Notes: generated from the sequence alone by a model not told the origin. Positions 1 through 8,161 are shown, counted from the first letter of the stretch. The stretch is 15,798 nucleotides of DNA from Flavobacteriales bacterium UBA1112 (GCA_002313415.1 DCBH01000111.1:5718-21515); one strand, 5' to 3'. Numbers and translations are program-made.

Positions 1-152
1 ACCTTGTTGATTTGATTTTCGGAAACGCTGAAGTGGATTTGCTCAGCACCGCCGTACAACACACCAGGAATCTGGTTGTTTGCGCGGAGCGCGTCGGCAT
101 CTTTTTTCCCTACGCTCTCACGGAGAGAGCCGCTCAATGATGCAGTTTTCAT
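1..152 (-). CDS. rplY: 50S ribosomal protein L25/Ctc, N-terminal part (runs off left edge)
   Basis: This is the first 50 codons of a minus-strand gene that continues beyond position 1. The protein begins MKTASLSGSLRESVGKKDA and later reads IPGVLYGG and QIHFSVSEN, the typical start of bacterial L25/Ctc, which binds 5S rRNA in the large ribosomal subunit. The ATG (150-152) lies only 9 bp after the stop codon of prs, so the two are almost certainly co-transcribed; from general knowledge, a prs-rplY pair is common in Bacteroidota. No strong Shine-Dalgarno is seen in the short gap, which is normal for this phylum. Because the gene is cut, I cannot tell whether it is the short L25 form or the longer Ctc form with a C-terminal domain. 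Confidence 0.93.
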   Translation of the reverse strand, partial: MKTASLSGSLRESVGKKDADALRANNQIPGVLYGGAEQIHFSVSENQINK

Positions 153-161
153 TTTGAAAGG

Positions 162-1106
162 TTATTGAAGAGTAAATTGATAACTGATGGATTTGTTGCT
201 CATCAAACAATGAAGCGTTTGTGCAAACATGTCGTGCACAGGAAGTACGGTAATTTTGGTCGTGTCTACGTCTGTTCGCAGTGGAATGGAATCCGTGACA
301 ATCAGCTCTTGCAGCGTGCTGCTTGCGATGCGCTCGTAAGCCGGTCCACTTAATACGGGGTGGGTACAGATGGCACGTACACTCAAGGCGCCGTGTTCCA
401 TCATCAAATCTGCCGCCTTGGTCAGAGTTCCAGCTGTGTCGCACATGTCGTCAACGATGACAACGTTCTTGTCCTTGACGTCTCCAATCACGGTCATTTT
501 CTCCACTTGGTTGGCCACTTTTCTTTGTTTGTAGCAAATGGCCATATCGACTCCGAGGTGTTTGGCGTAGGCACTGGCGCGTTTGGTTCCTCCAGTATCT
601 GGGGTAGCAATGCACAAATCTCCTTGTGAAATGTGGTTTTCTAGCCAAGGCAGAAAAATGGTGGATCCGAATAAGTGATCTACTGGCACCTCGAAAAAGC
701 CCTGAATTTGATCGGCGTGAAGGTCCATCGTGATGATGCGATTGACACCTGCGGCCATGAGCATGTTGGCGACAAGTTTGGCTCCAATGGCGACCCGTGG
801 TTTGTCCTTGCGGTCTTGGCGCGCAAATCCGAAGTAGGGCATTACAGCCACGATGCGCTTGGCGCTGGCCCGTTTCGCTGCGTCAATGAGCATCAGCAAT
901 TCAAGCAGGTTGTCAGAAGGGGGGAACGTTGACTGGACGATGATGACCTCCTTTCCTCGTACGGTTTCCTCAATGTTGACAGTGAATTCGCCGTCGGAAA
1001 ACTTTTGAGTCCGGACAGGAACCAAAGTGGTTCCATAGGCTGCAGCTACGCGCTCCCCAAATTCTTGGGATGCGGAACCAGCGAGAATTTTAATCATGTC
1101 AGACAT
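162..1106 (-). CDS. prs: ribose-phosphate pyrophosphokinase (PRPP synthetase)
   Basis: A cytosolic enzyme that makes 5-phosphoribosyl 1-diphosphate from ribose 5-phosphate and ATP, feeding purine, pyrimidine, histidine, tryptophan and NAD synthesis. The 314-residue length is usual for the family. Visible landmarks are FSDGE (res 36-40), the ATP-site stretch YFGFARQDRK (91-100), the metal-binding MDLHADQIQGFF (127-138, His130), ATPDTGGTKRA (167-177, Asp170), the flexible loop YKQRK (192-196) and the PRPP loop VVIVDDMCDTAGTL (215-228). I chose ATG 1106 (MSDMIKI) because family homology starts there and a promoter-like TATCTTTG box lies just upstream. An in-frame upstream ATG at 1178 would add 24 unrelated residues and run into the regulator gene. 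ATG 1097 (MIKILAG) is an alternative. It follows the response regulator by 34 bp and precedes rplY by 9 bp. Confidence 0.97.
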   Translation of the reverse strand: MSDMIKILAGSASQEFGERVAAAYGTTLVPVRTQKFSDGEFTVNIEETVRGKEVIIVQSTFPPSDNLLELLMLIDAAKRASAKRIVAVMPYFGFARQDRKDKPRVAIGAKLVANMLMAAGVNRIITMDLHADQIQGFFEVPVDHLFGSTIFLPWLENHISQGDLCIATPDTGGTKRASAYAKHLGVDMAICYKQRKVANQVEKMTVIGDVKDKNVVIVDDMCDTAGTLTKAADLMMEHGALSVRAICTHPVLSGPAYERIASSTLQELIVTDSIPLRTDVDTTKITVLPVHDMFAQTLHCLMSNKSISYQFTLQ

Positions 1107-1125
1107 GGACGGCTCTTCGAGGCCG

Positions 1126-1133
1126 CAAAGATA
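1126..1133 (-). promoter_or_regulatory. candidate -7 promoter element for prs-rplY
   Basis: On the minus strand the gap between the response regulator and prs contains TATCTTTG, a perfect match to the Bacteroidota sigma-factor -7 consensus TAnnTTTG, ending 19 bp before the prs ATG. The expected upstream TTG (-33) is not clear; only TGG is found at suitable spacing. This suggests prs-rplY can be transcribed independently of the two-component genes. Confidence 0.42.
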
Positions 1134-1140
1134 GGCATTC

Positions 1141-1839
1141 TCAGTCTGTTGGAGCCACGAGTTTAAAGCCTTTGCCATGGACGTTCAGAATCTCGATGCG
1201 GTCGTCGCCTTTGAGGTGCTTTCGGAGTTTGGCAATGTATACGTCCATGCTTCGCCCGTTGAAATAGTTCGCATCCCCCCAAATGTTGCGCAAAGCGTGT
1301 GCACGCTCGAGCAAGGCGTTCTTGTGTTTGCAAAGCATAAACAGCAACTCGTTTTCCTTTGTCGTGAGTCGATGGGCCTCGCCATTTAATGTCAGTGATT
1401 GTGTCGTGTAGTCGAAAGCGTAAAGGCCCACCGAAAACTGCGTTACCTCCTCACCCACTTCAGGCAAGGCAGCCGTTCTACGCAGAATGGCTTGGATGCG
1501 AAGCACCAGTTCTTCCATGCTGAATGGCTTCGTCATGTAGTCGTCTGCACCCGCCTTGAATCCCTCGAGTGTATCGTCTTTGGTTGAACGAGCGGTCAAA
1601 AACAGGATTGGAATGCTTCGGCTTTCAAGGCGAATTTCTTCGGCCACTTGGAAGCCATCCTTACGGGGCATCATCACATCAAGTACAATGAAATCATATG
1701 TATCTCTGTGAAATGCCTTCAGTCCTTCAACACCGTCTTGTGCCCATGTTACCTCAAACCCTTTGGCTTTTAAGTAGTCGGACAGCAGTCGACCCAAGCT
1801 GGGGTCGTCTTCGCAGAGGAGGATGCGGATGTCTTTCAT
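1141..1839 (-). CDS. OmpR/PhoB-type two-component response regulator
   Basis: A 232-residue DNA-binding response regulator. The receiver domain (about res 4-118) has the acidic pocket E10-D11-D12, phospho-acceptor Asp54 in VLDVMMP, Thr82 in FLTARS and Lys104 in MTKPF. The C-terminal winged helix (about 135-230) contains the family-typical stretches LTTKENELLFMLC, RSMDVYIAKLRKHL and NVHGKGFKLV. Its ATG overlaps the stop codon of the upstream histidine kinase as ATGA (1836-1839), so the pair is translationally coupled and the kinase is its evident partner. Architecture and pairing resemble the RprXY systems annotated in Bacteroidota, but the regulon cannot be read from the sequence, so no symbol is given. 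prs follows after 34 bp, which may mean read-through but does not show that prs is a target. Confidence 0.95.
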   Translation of the reverse strand: MKDIRILLCEDDPSLGRLLSDYLKAKGFEVTWAQDGVEGLKAFHRDTYDFIVLDVMMPRKDGFQVAEEIRLESRSIPILFLTARSTKDDTLEGFKAGADDYMTKPFSMEELVLRIQAILRRTAALPEVGEEVTQFSVGLYAFDYTTQSLTLNGEAHRLTTKENELLFMLCKHKNALLERAHALRNIWGDANYFNGRSMDVYIAKLRKHLKGDDRIEILNVHGKGFKLVAPTD

Positions 1840-3122
1840 GTGTTGTGTGTCTTATCAGGTTGACTTTTAAACGGAAGCAACAGCTTTAATCTTGTACCCT
1901 CATTGACTTGACTTGCAATGTGGACAGATCCGCCGTGGCGCTCGACCACGTTCCTGACGTAGCTCAAACCAAGGCCAAACCCCTTCACATCGTGGACGTT
2001 GCCAGTGGGGACACGATACAACCTTTCAAATACCTTGCCAAGATGTTCTTTGGCAATTCCGACTCCGTTGTCTTCCACCTCGAGTGACACTCCGTCAGGG
2101 GTTTGGGCAGTGCGAATGACAATGTGTGGGTCTTTCTCTGAGTATTTGACTGCATTGTCAATCAAGTTAAAGAGAATGTTGGTCAGATGGATGCGATCTG
2201 CCACGATGTTTGGATTGCTTGCCATCAGGTCCAAATCCACCTTGACTCCTTGCTTGTGAAATTTCACGGCCATGTTTTTGACGACGTTTTTCACGAGGTC
2301 GTGCAAGTTGAGGGACTGAACGTAGAGACGCATGGCGCCATTTTCTGACAAACTTGCTCGGAGGACATTTTCAACCAGCACGCCGAGGCGTTTGTTCTCC
2401 TCGCGAATCAGCCCCAAATAGTGCTTTCGTGACTCTTCACCGAAAGCGGGGTCTGAGAGAGCCTCGCTTGCGAGCCCAATGCTCGAAATGGGGGTCTTCA
2501 ATTCATGGGTAAGGTTGTTCACCAAGTCACGCTGCAAACGGTCTGTGCGTTTGGTGCGTTGGATGGCAAACAGCGTGTATCCGAAACCTCCGGCGATGAG
2601 AAGCATCATCATGACGCTCAAGGTGAAAGCGCCCAACATTTGGCCTATGAGGTAGCGGCTGAGTTTGGGAAAATGCACCCTGAGTTGCAAGGTGCCCAAA
2701 GCCACCGAATAGCCCTTGGTCAGCAGGGCTTCGTTGAACGGCTCGGCCTCCTCGAGCAGAAATACGGGTTGACTGTACCTGTTGTAAGCGCCAAAGACAG
2801 GATCCGCTTCAATGCCTTGTTCTTCGAAAGCCAAACGGAGCAAAGAGTCCATAGGTAAGGCCTCCATTCGGCGGACAATGAGTCGTTCCTCAGGAGCGAG
2901 TTCATCGGTTCGCAACAGCTGCGGATCTATTCCTTCAGGGTCGTCCAGGTGAGTTGCGGTCAACCAATTCGCCACGAGTTGAAGACTTTGTTCCACACTT
3001 TGCTCAAACACCTCCTTTCGGAGCTTGGCCGAGGATTCCAACCAACTGACCTGCACAGCGACAATGACAAGCATTGCCGCCGTCATGGACCCCACAAGGA
3101 CAGGGATGATCCAGCCTTTCAT
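1836..3122 (-). CDS. membrane sensor histidine kinase
   Basis: A 428-residue inner-membrane sensor kinase that should phosphorylate the overlapping response regulator. From ATG 3122 (MKGWIIPVLVGS) it has a first membrane segment at about res 3-25, a periplasmic sensor region of about 130 residues with no recognised domain, and a second membrane segment at about 157-187 (YLIGQMLGAF ... GGFGYTLF). A HisKA domain follows with the H-box NNLTHELKTPISS (His206), then an HATPase domain with the N box NLIDNAVKYS, G1 box VEDNGVGI, F-box-like GKVFERLYR and G2 box GFGLGLSYV. The frame stays open upstream to 3227, but those 35 residues are not hydrophobic and precede a good signal-anchor, so I prefer 3122. 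The stimulus is unknown. Confidence 0.94.
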   Translation of the reverse strand: MKGWIIPVLVGSMTAAMLVIVAVQVSWLESSAKLRKEVFEQSVEQSLQLVANWLTATHLDDPEGIDPQLLRTDELAPEERLIVRRMEALPMDSLLRLAFEEQGIEADPVFGAYNRYSQPVFLLEEAEPFNEALLTKGYSVALGTLQLRVHFPKLSRYLIGQMLGAFTLSVMMMLLIAGGFGYTLFAIQRTKRTDRLQRDLVNNLTHELKTPISSIGLASEALSDPAFGEESRKHYLGLIREENKRLGVLVENVLRASLSENGAMRLYVQSLNLHDLVKNVVKNMAVKFHKQGVKVDLDLMASNPNIVADRIHLTNILFNLIDNAVKYSEKDPHIVIRTAQTPDGVSLEVEDNGVGIAKEHLGKVFERLYRVPTGNVHDVKGFGLGLSYVRNVVERHGGSVHIASQVNEGTRLKLLLPFKSQPDKTHNT

Positions 3123-3303
3123 ACTCCAAAGATGGCTCGACTGATTTAGAATTGGTGATGGACCCTGCTTTTGGTCTTCGAACAGGCAACAAAGATTCAC
3201 ATCCCGAGCACGCGGAATGAGCTCCATTGGATGAGCGATGCCCTCGAGTTCACCAGCAAACGTCTGCGATCAAGATTGGTGTTTCAATCCGAGTGTGGTT
3301 TGC

Positions 3304-3333
3304 TTTGCATCCTCGGAAACTTGGGTATCTTCG
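3304..3333 (+). promoter_or_regulatory. candidate dnaG promoter (TTTG - 18 bp - TATCTTCG)
   Basis: The divergent gap between the kinase and dnaG (3123-3361) holds TTTG at 3304-3307 and TATCTTCG at 3326-3333, separated by 18 bp. This fits the Bacteroidota -33 TTG / -7 TAnnTTTG pattern with one mismatch in the -7 box. The predicted start of transcription would lie about 20-25 nt before the dnaG ATG. No comparable site could be settled on for the kinase, and nothing else was recognised in this 239-bp gap. Confidence 0.38.
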
Positions 3334-3361
3334 TCAACCGCCCACCACGGACATCTATCCC

Positions 3362-5374
3362 ATGATTCCTCAGGAAACCGTAGACCAAATCATGAATGCC
3401 GCTGTCATCGAAGAGGTGATTGGCGATTACGTGGAATTGAAAAAGTCTGGCAGTTCGCTTCGTGGATTGAGTCCATTTACCAACGAGAAGACCCCTTCAT
3501 TCTACGTGTTGCCTGCAAAGGGCATCTTCAAGTGCTTTTCCAGTGGCAAGGGAGGGAATGTCGTGACATTCCTCATGGAAACGGAAAAGGCAAGTTATCC
3601 CGAAGCTCTGCGCCTGCTTGCGAGGCGATACAACATCGAAGTGCAAGAAAAAGAGCGAACACCGGAGGAGATCGCCGCAGCGTCTGCCAAGGAGGGGCTC
3701 GCCAATCTTGTCGGGTGGGCTGCGAAGTGGTTTGTGGACCAAATGCGCGACACCGAGGCAGGCCAGGCAATTGGACGAAGTTATTTTGCTGAACGCGGGT
3801 TCAGAGACGACATTCTTGAGAGGTTTCTGATTGGTTACAGCCCTGATTCATGGGATGCCTTGGCCACTGCAGCTCAGGAGGCTGGATACACCGCCGATAA
3901 ATTGGTGGAATCGGGCCTGTGCAAACAGAGAGAGGATGGGTCGATTTGGGATTTTTTCAAGGGCCGAGTGCTGTTCCCCATTCGAGATGTGACAGGTCGT
4001 GTGATTGGATTTGGTGGACGCACGCTGCAGACGGACAAAAAAGTCGCCAAATACTTCAACTCGCCAGAAAGCGCCCTCTACAACAAGTCGAGGGTTTTGT
4101 ACGGCTTGCACCTGGCCAAACCCGAGATCGTCAAAGAAGAAAGGTGCTTCTTGGTGGAGGGGTACACCGACGTGATGGCGATGCACCAGGCTGGGGTGAC
4201 CAATGTGGTCTCCTCAAGCGGGACAGCCCTCACCACGGGTCAAATCAGTCTTGTCCGTCGCTATACCAAAAACGTCACCGTCATCTTTGATGGTGATGCT
4301 GCGGGAATTCGAGCGTCACTTCGCGGCATTGACATGCTTTTGGCCGAGGGCATGGCGGTGAAGGTCGTGCTTTTGCCAGACGGCGACGATCCAGACACCT
4401 ATGCGAAGAAGGTGGGCAGCGATGCGTTCCAACGTGCCATTCACGGAGATGCGCAGGATTTTTTGCAGTTCAAAATCAAGCTTTTGTCTCAAGAGGCAGG
4501 TGCAGATCCGATGAAACGTGCAGAAATGATTCGTTCAGTGGTCACTTCCATTGCAGCCATCCCGGATTCCATTCAACGCTCTGTTTACCTTCAGTCTTCC
4601 GCTTCTCAGTTAAAAATGGATGAAAAAGTGCTGGGGACAGAAGTGGCGAAAGTCCTGCACGAACAGTCCAAGGCAGAAGCCAAGCGCGCTGCTCAATCCA
4701 GTCGCAACAGCTTGTTAAGAGGCAACATTACACCTCCCCCTAAGGCCTCCATACCTCCATCGACATTACAGGGGTTGCCTGACGTGGAGGGACTCTCTTC
4801 AAAGGCTTCTGAGCGTGAAATCATTGAGAACGACCTGATTCGTGCTCTTCTCGAATACGCGACAGAGTTGGTTGTGGTCGCCGTGGAAGGGGAAGAGGGC
4901 GAAGAGCCTGCGACGATGGAAGTCCCGTTTGCAGAGTTGGTCATCCATCGACTGGAAAGAGAGGGGATTGACATCGAGGAACCCACCAATCAAGCCGTTG
5001 TGAAGCGTTTTTCCAGCGAGCTAGACCATGAGCGCATTCTGACGGCAGATCAGCTTGCTCAAGATCAAGACACGCGGGTTCAGCAAAAGGTTGCAGGCGC
5101 ACTGGTTCAGCAGCACGTGTTAAGCCCCAACTGGTCTCAGCGACATAAAATTTATCCTGTTGTCGAGCGCGATCAGCTCATGTCGCTTCTTGAAGACAGC
5201 CTCCGTCGATTGCACTTGATGGATTTAAGGAAGTTGGCATCTGATGTTGCTGCCAAGCTTGAAACAGCAGATTTGAGCGTGGATGAAGAGCGAGATCTGC
5301 TTTCACAAAAGGTGAAAATCACGCGCGAAATTCAGGCCACGCTGCAGCATTTTGGCACGGTCATTTTGCCCTAA
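3362..5374 (+). CDS. dnaG: DNA primase
   Basis: A 670-residue primase that lays down RNA primers for the replicative helicase and polymerase. The N-terminal CHC2-type fold (about res 1-95) keeps the family frame (NEKTPSF, SGKGGNVVTFLME) but has lost most zinc ligands: Ser37, Thr40 and Ser61 stand where E. coli has C40, H43 and C64, and only Cys58 remains. The catalytic TOPRIM domain has Glu266 in FLVEGYTD, D310-G-D312 in VIFDGDAAG, and D342-D-P-D345. The C-terminal third (about 480-670) is helical and acidic, as expected for the DnaB-binding region. I chose ATG 3362 because MIPQETVDQI is the family start; the 45 in-frame residues upstream are unlike primase. It is divergent from the kinase and convergent with recJ. 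Confidence 0.96.
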   Translation: MIPQETVDQIMNAAVIEEVIGDYVELKKSGSSLRGLSPFTNEKTPSFYVLPAKGIFKCFSSGKGGNVVTFLMETEKASYPEALRLLARRYNIEVQEKERTPEEIAAASAKEGLANLVGWAAKWFVDQMRDTEAGQAIGRSYFAERGFRDDILERFLIGYSPDSWDALATAAQEAGYTADKLVESGLCKQREDGSIWDFFKGRVLFPIRDVTGRVIGFGGRTLQTDKKVAKYFNSPESALYNKSRVLYGLHLAKPEIVKEERCFLVEGYTDVMAMHQAGVTNVVSSSGTALTTGQISLVRRYTKNVTVIFDGDAAGIRASLRGIDMLLAEGMAVKVVLLPDGDDPDTYAKKVGSDAFQRAIHGDAQDFLQFKIKLLSQEAGADPMKRAEMIRSVVTSIAAIPDSIQRSVYLQSSASQLKMDEKVLGTEVAKVLHEQSKAEAKRAAQSSRNSLLRGNITPPPKASIPPSTLQGLPDVEGLSSKASEREIIENDLIRALLEYATELVVVAVEGEEGEEPATMEVPFAELVIHRLEREGIDIEEPTNQAVVKRFSSELDHERILTADQLAQDQDTRVQQKVAGALVQQHVLSPNWSQRHKIYPVVERDQLMSLLEDSLRRLHLMDLRKLASDVAAKLETADLSVDEERDLLSQKVKITREIQATLQHFGTVILP

Positions 5375-5401
5375 ACCTGGGAGTACAACATTTCGCTGGG
5401 T

Positions 5402-7120
5402 TCAGGATTCACTTGGGCGAATCGCGCGGAGGTGCATGTTGAGTGAGGTCTTGCCTCGAAACGTGTTTTGGACCAACGTAAATACCAAGTCCATTTCCTT
5501 CATCTGTCGAACCTCTTCGAGTCGGTCTCCCATTCCAAATCCTATGGCTTCAAATCTTCCATGAGGGATTTCTGTGGTTTGGAGAATGAGTTTGAGATGG
5601 CGTCCGCGGTGTCCGACGGTTCGAGGGGGAAGTGCGGCTTTTAGACCACTCGCCATGAAGACCGGCACTCGATTGCCGGGACCGAAAGGTGCAAGTCGCC
5701 CCATCTCCTCAAAGACCGCCGGGGTCATGGCATTGAGGTCGATTTCGAGGTGATAAATGATGCTCGGGGCGGGAATGCTGCCGTCCACTTGCTGCGCAAT
5801 GCTTTTCTCGATGGCCGCCTTGAAATCTCTAAGCTGGTCACTTCGCAATTGAAGCCCTGCCGCCATTGGGTGCCCACCAAATTGCTCGAGATAGGAGCGA
5901 CATTCTTCCAACGCCTTGTGGATGTCGACGCCCTGAACACTTCGCGCGCTGCCCATCAGCAAGCCATTCTCTTCACTGAGCACAATGGTGGGTCGATATC
6001 GTGCTTCGACCAAACGGCTTGCCACAATGCCCAATACACCGCGATGCCAGCCTTCCCCGCAGACGACCGTGCAGCACCTTCCTGCAGGTTGCTCGGCCAT
6101 TTGGGCCAAAGCTTCCTCGGTCATGTCTTCGTCCAAATCGCGCCGAGCTTGATTCATGGACTCGAGCTCGTAGGCGAGTTCATAGGCGGTATTGTCGTCT
6201 GAGGCCATCAAAAGCTCAACTGCTTTGAGTGCGTGTCCAACTCGGCCAGCGGCATTGATGCGCGGACCCAGAGTGAAACTGATGTCTCGCACGGAATTAG
6301 GGACCCGATCAATGTTGGCAACGTGCAACATGGCCCGAATGCCTGGCCGCATGGTTTTACGCAACTTTCGCATTCCATGATGGGCCAGGATGCGATTTTC
6401 TCCTGTGATGTCGACGAGGTCGGCGCCAATGCTCAAGGCAAGCAAGTCCAAGTGATCGTAAACGGAGGACATCGTCAATCCAATCGTGCTGACGAGACCG
6501 GAGAGGAGTTTGAACGCCACACCAGCTCCTGACAGTTCTTTGAAAGGATAGCCGCAGTCCTCGCGCTTGGGGTTCAAAAGGGCATGCGTGATTGGCAGCT
6601 TGTCTGCTGGCAGGTGGTGGTCGCATACAATGGTGTCTATGCCGGCGTTGGCCGCTGCCTCTAGGGCATCAAAGTCTTTGGTGCCGCAATCCAGAGTGAT
6701 GATTAACGTGCATCCCGAGACCTTAGCTCGCTCCACGCCTTTGGGTGAAACGCCGTAGCCTTCTCCGTAACGCATAGGGACATAAGGAAGAACAGGTACC
6801 TGAAGACCTTTGAGAAAAGAAGACACCATGGCCACTGAAGTGGTCCCATCTACATCGTAGTCGCCGTAGACCATGATTCGCTCTTTGCGCTCGATGGCCT
6901 TCATGATGCGAGACACAGCTTTGTCCATGTCCTTCATCAAGAAGGGATCGTGCATCTTCTCTCGACTCGGGTCCAAGAAGTCGTCCACTTCATCCTTTGA
7001 GCTCATGCCTCGTTGAATTAACAACGACGCAACCAAAGGATTCAGGCCCGTGTCTTTTGACAGACGTCCTACTTCCTGAAAGTCAGGGGCATTTGAAGGT
7101 TTCCACTCGAGATTATCCAT
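5402..7120 (-). CDS. recJ: single-stranded-DNA-specific 5'-3' exonuclease RecJ
   Basis: A 572-residue DHH-family exonuclease that degrades single-stranded DNA 5' to 3' in RecF-pathway recombination and mismatch or base-excision repair. Metal-binding motifs are in order: GDYDVDGTTS (Asp87, 89, 91), TLDCGTKD (Asp144), CDHHLPADKLP (D167-H-H169) and IGADLVDITGENR (Asp234). LGPRINAAGRVG follows at 285-296. The DHHA1 region has GWHRGVLGIVASRL (358-370), GSARSVQG (390-397) and GGHPMAAG (415-422), and the last 120 residues should form the RecJ OB fold. I chose ATG 7120 (MDNLEWKP) because the 28 in-frame residues upstream are not family-like and enter the divergent promoter region. The stop lies 27 bp from that of convergent dnaG, with no obvious terminator hairpin between them. 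Confidence 0.96.
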   Translation of the reverse strand: MDNLEWKPSNAPDFQEVGRLSKDTGLNPLVASLLIQRGMSSKDEVDDFLDPSREKMHDPFLMKDMDKAVSRIMKAIERKERIMVYGDYDVDGTTSVAMVSSFLKGLQVPVLPYVPMRYGEGYGVSPKGVERAKVSGCTLIITLDCGTKDFDALEAAANAGIDTIVCDHHLPADKLPITHALLNPKREDCGYPFKELSGAGVAFKLLSGLVSTIGLTMSSVYDHLDLLALSIGADLVDITGENRILAHHGMRKLRKTMRPGIRAMLHVANIDRVPNSVRDISFTLGPRINAAGRVGHALKAVELLMASDDNTAYELAYELESMNQARRDLDEDMTEEALAQMAEQPAGRCCTVVCGEGWHRGVLGIVASRLVEARYRPTIVLSEENGLLMGSARSVQGVDIHKALEECRSYLEQFGGHPMAAGLQLRSDQLRDFKAAIEKSIAQQVDGSIPAPSIIYHLEIDLNAMTPAVFEEMGRLAPFGPGNRVPVFMASGLKAALPPRTVGHRGRHLKLILQTTEIPHGRFEAIGFGMGDRLEEVRQMKEMDLVFTLVQNTFRGKTSLNMHLRAIRPSES

Positions 7121-7161
7121 GGCGCTTATGCTGGACACAAAGTCCGGTTGTGTTCCAGTTG

Positions 7162-7169
7162 TATCTTTC
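7162..7169 (+). promoter_or_regulatory. candidate -7 element for the Cys-rich lipoprotein
   Basis: The 69-bp divergent gap between recJ and the lipoprotein contains TATCTTTC, one mismatch from TAnnTTTG, ending 20 bp before the lipoprotein ATG. The nearest upstream TTG (7148-7150) is only 11 bp away, shorter than expected, so the -33 half is unsupported. Confidence 0.3.
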
Positions 7170-7189
7170 GACACGTCAAAATTACGCAC

Positions 7190-8161
7190 ATGACATCTCA
7201 CCATACTTTCTTCTCTGCAATCGGTCGTTCCGTGTCCGTTGGTTTTTTGGTCTTTTTATCCGGTTTTATGTTGACGGGATGCTTGAATGACGACAACATC
7301 ATTGGCGAGAATTGCTATGACGAAATCCTCAACAATGGAGAGGAGCTTGTCGATTGTGGCGGCCCCATTTGCGATCCGTGTGACCCTTGTGAAAATGGGG
7401 CTTGGGATGCGCTTTTGGGAGAGCAATGGGTTGATTGTGGTGGCAGTTGCGAGCCGTGTGCAACGAATTTCAATGGAGTTCTTGATGAAGGAGAAACAGG
7501 CATTGACTGTGGTTGCCCGGGTTGTCCAGCATGTCCGGAGTTGTGCGGAGACGGTCTGCTGAATGGCTTCGAAACGGGAGTTGATTGTGGCGGGGTAGAT
7601 TGTGAAGCGTGCCCCACATGTGACGACCAAGAATTGAACGGCAACGAGACGGGCATCGATTGCGGTGGCAGCAATTGCGACCCATGTGAATGCTTGTGCG
7701 ATTGCACCAATGGCATTCAGGACGGCTTGGAAGATTACATTGACTGCGGAGGGCCCAACTGTTATCCGTGTGCCTCTGAAATTTCTTGGTACAACACAGG
7801 AGTACAATACTTTGGTGATGCCACAGCCACGGCCGAATTGGTGGGTGGCAATCTTCAGGTTACTGGCGTCAGTCTGACAGGAGCCCAAGTTGGCTTTGTG
7901 GTGGCTGAGCCTACTGACGGATGGTACAACGGTTATGTCATCGCATTAAATCCAACATCCCTTCCTCAGGCCGCCGCGTACACGAGTACTGCGGGATTGA
8001 ATTACACGACCCTGTTCGGAGGGAATACGACGTTTCAAATCACTTACATCGATGCGGTGTCAGGTGGATATGTGGTGGGGTCTTTCAACGGTTCTGTTAC
8101 TGAGGCATCTGGCTCTGCGACAACACTTAGCCAGGGGAGCTTCCAGTTGTCAATCAATTGA
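7190..8161 (+). CDS. lipoprotein with six Cys-rich DCGG repeats and a C-terminal beta-rich domain
   Basis: A 323-residue exported lipoprotein. The signal peptide (res 1-30) ends in the lipobox FMLTG|C31. Six repeats of 24-28 residues follow (about 41-195), each ending in a block like IDCGGxxCxPC; the Asp before the first Cys is at 55, 82, 106, 132, 157 and 185. Residues 196-323 lack cysteine and look beta-rich (TATAELVGGNLQVTGVSL, GFVVAEPTDGWYNGY, GSFNGSVTEA), resembling small C-terminal domains of Bacteroidota lipoproteins such as DUF6252-like ones; that link is a guess. ATG 7190 is chosen because it gives a compact signal peptide; the frame is open from 7148. The function is unknown. The periplasm or cell surface is the likely site, and the cysteines probably form disulfides or bind metal. 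Confidence 0.88.
   Translation: MTSHHTFFSAIGRSVSVGFLVFLSGFMLTGCLNDDNIIGENCYDEILNNGEELVDCGGPICDPCDPCENGAWDALLGEQWVDCGGSCEPCATNFNGVLDEGETGIDCGCPGCPACPELCGDGLLNGFETGVDCGGVDCEACPTCDDQELNGNETGIDCGGSNCDPCECLCDCTNGIQDGLEDYIDCGGPNCYPCASEISWYNTGVQYFGDATATAELVGGNLQVTGVSLTGAQVGFVVAEPTDGWYNGYVIALNPTSLPQAAAYTSTAGLNYTTLFGGNTTFQITYIDAVSGGYVVGSFNGSVTEASGSATTLSQGSFQLSIN
7310..7774 (+). repeat. six-copy Cys-rich protein repeat (NGxETxIDCGGxxCxPC)
   Basis: Six degenerate repeats of 72-84 bp. Most copies carry an NG...(G/E)E(T/x)x(V/I)DCGG core followed by a CxxC pair. Copy 2 is one residue shorter before its CxxC, and copy 3 has CGCPGC in place of CGG. The DNA copies have diverged, so these are old protein repeats, not a recent expansion. 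Confidence 0.85.

Noticed and set aside
3227..3361. N-terminal extension of DnaG by 45 residues from ATG 3227
   Set aside because: Primase homology begins at MIPQETVDQI (3362), the extra residues are not conserved-looking, and a promoter-like element lies inside this stretch.
5375..5401. Terminator between convergent dnaG and recJ
   Set aside because: Only weak 4-bp complementarities (AACC/GGTT, CCTG/CAGG) and no T-run are present.
5750..6202. Plus-strand open frame of 150 codons opposite recJ
   Set aside because: It is antisense to recJ motifs, and its predicted product resembles no family.
7310..7774. Regular repeats as a possible CRISPR array
   Set aside because: The repeats are in frame, unequal in length and diverged in DNA, and encode Cys-rich modules; there are no identical direct repeats with unique spacers.
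7256..7888. Minus-strand open frame of 210 codons opposite the Cys-rich lipoprotein
   Set aside because: It is a shadow of the repeat-encoding strand. The product is repetitive only because the opposite strand is, with no domain or plausible start.
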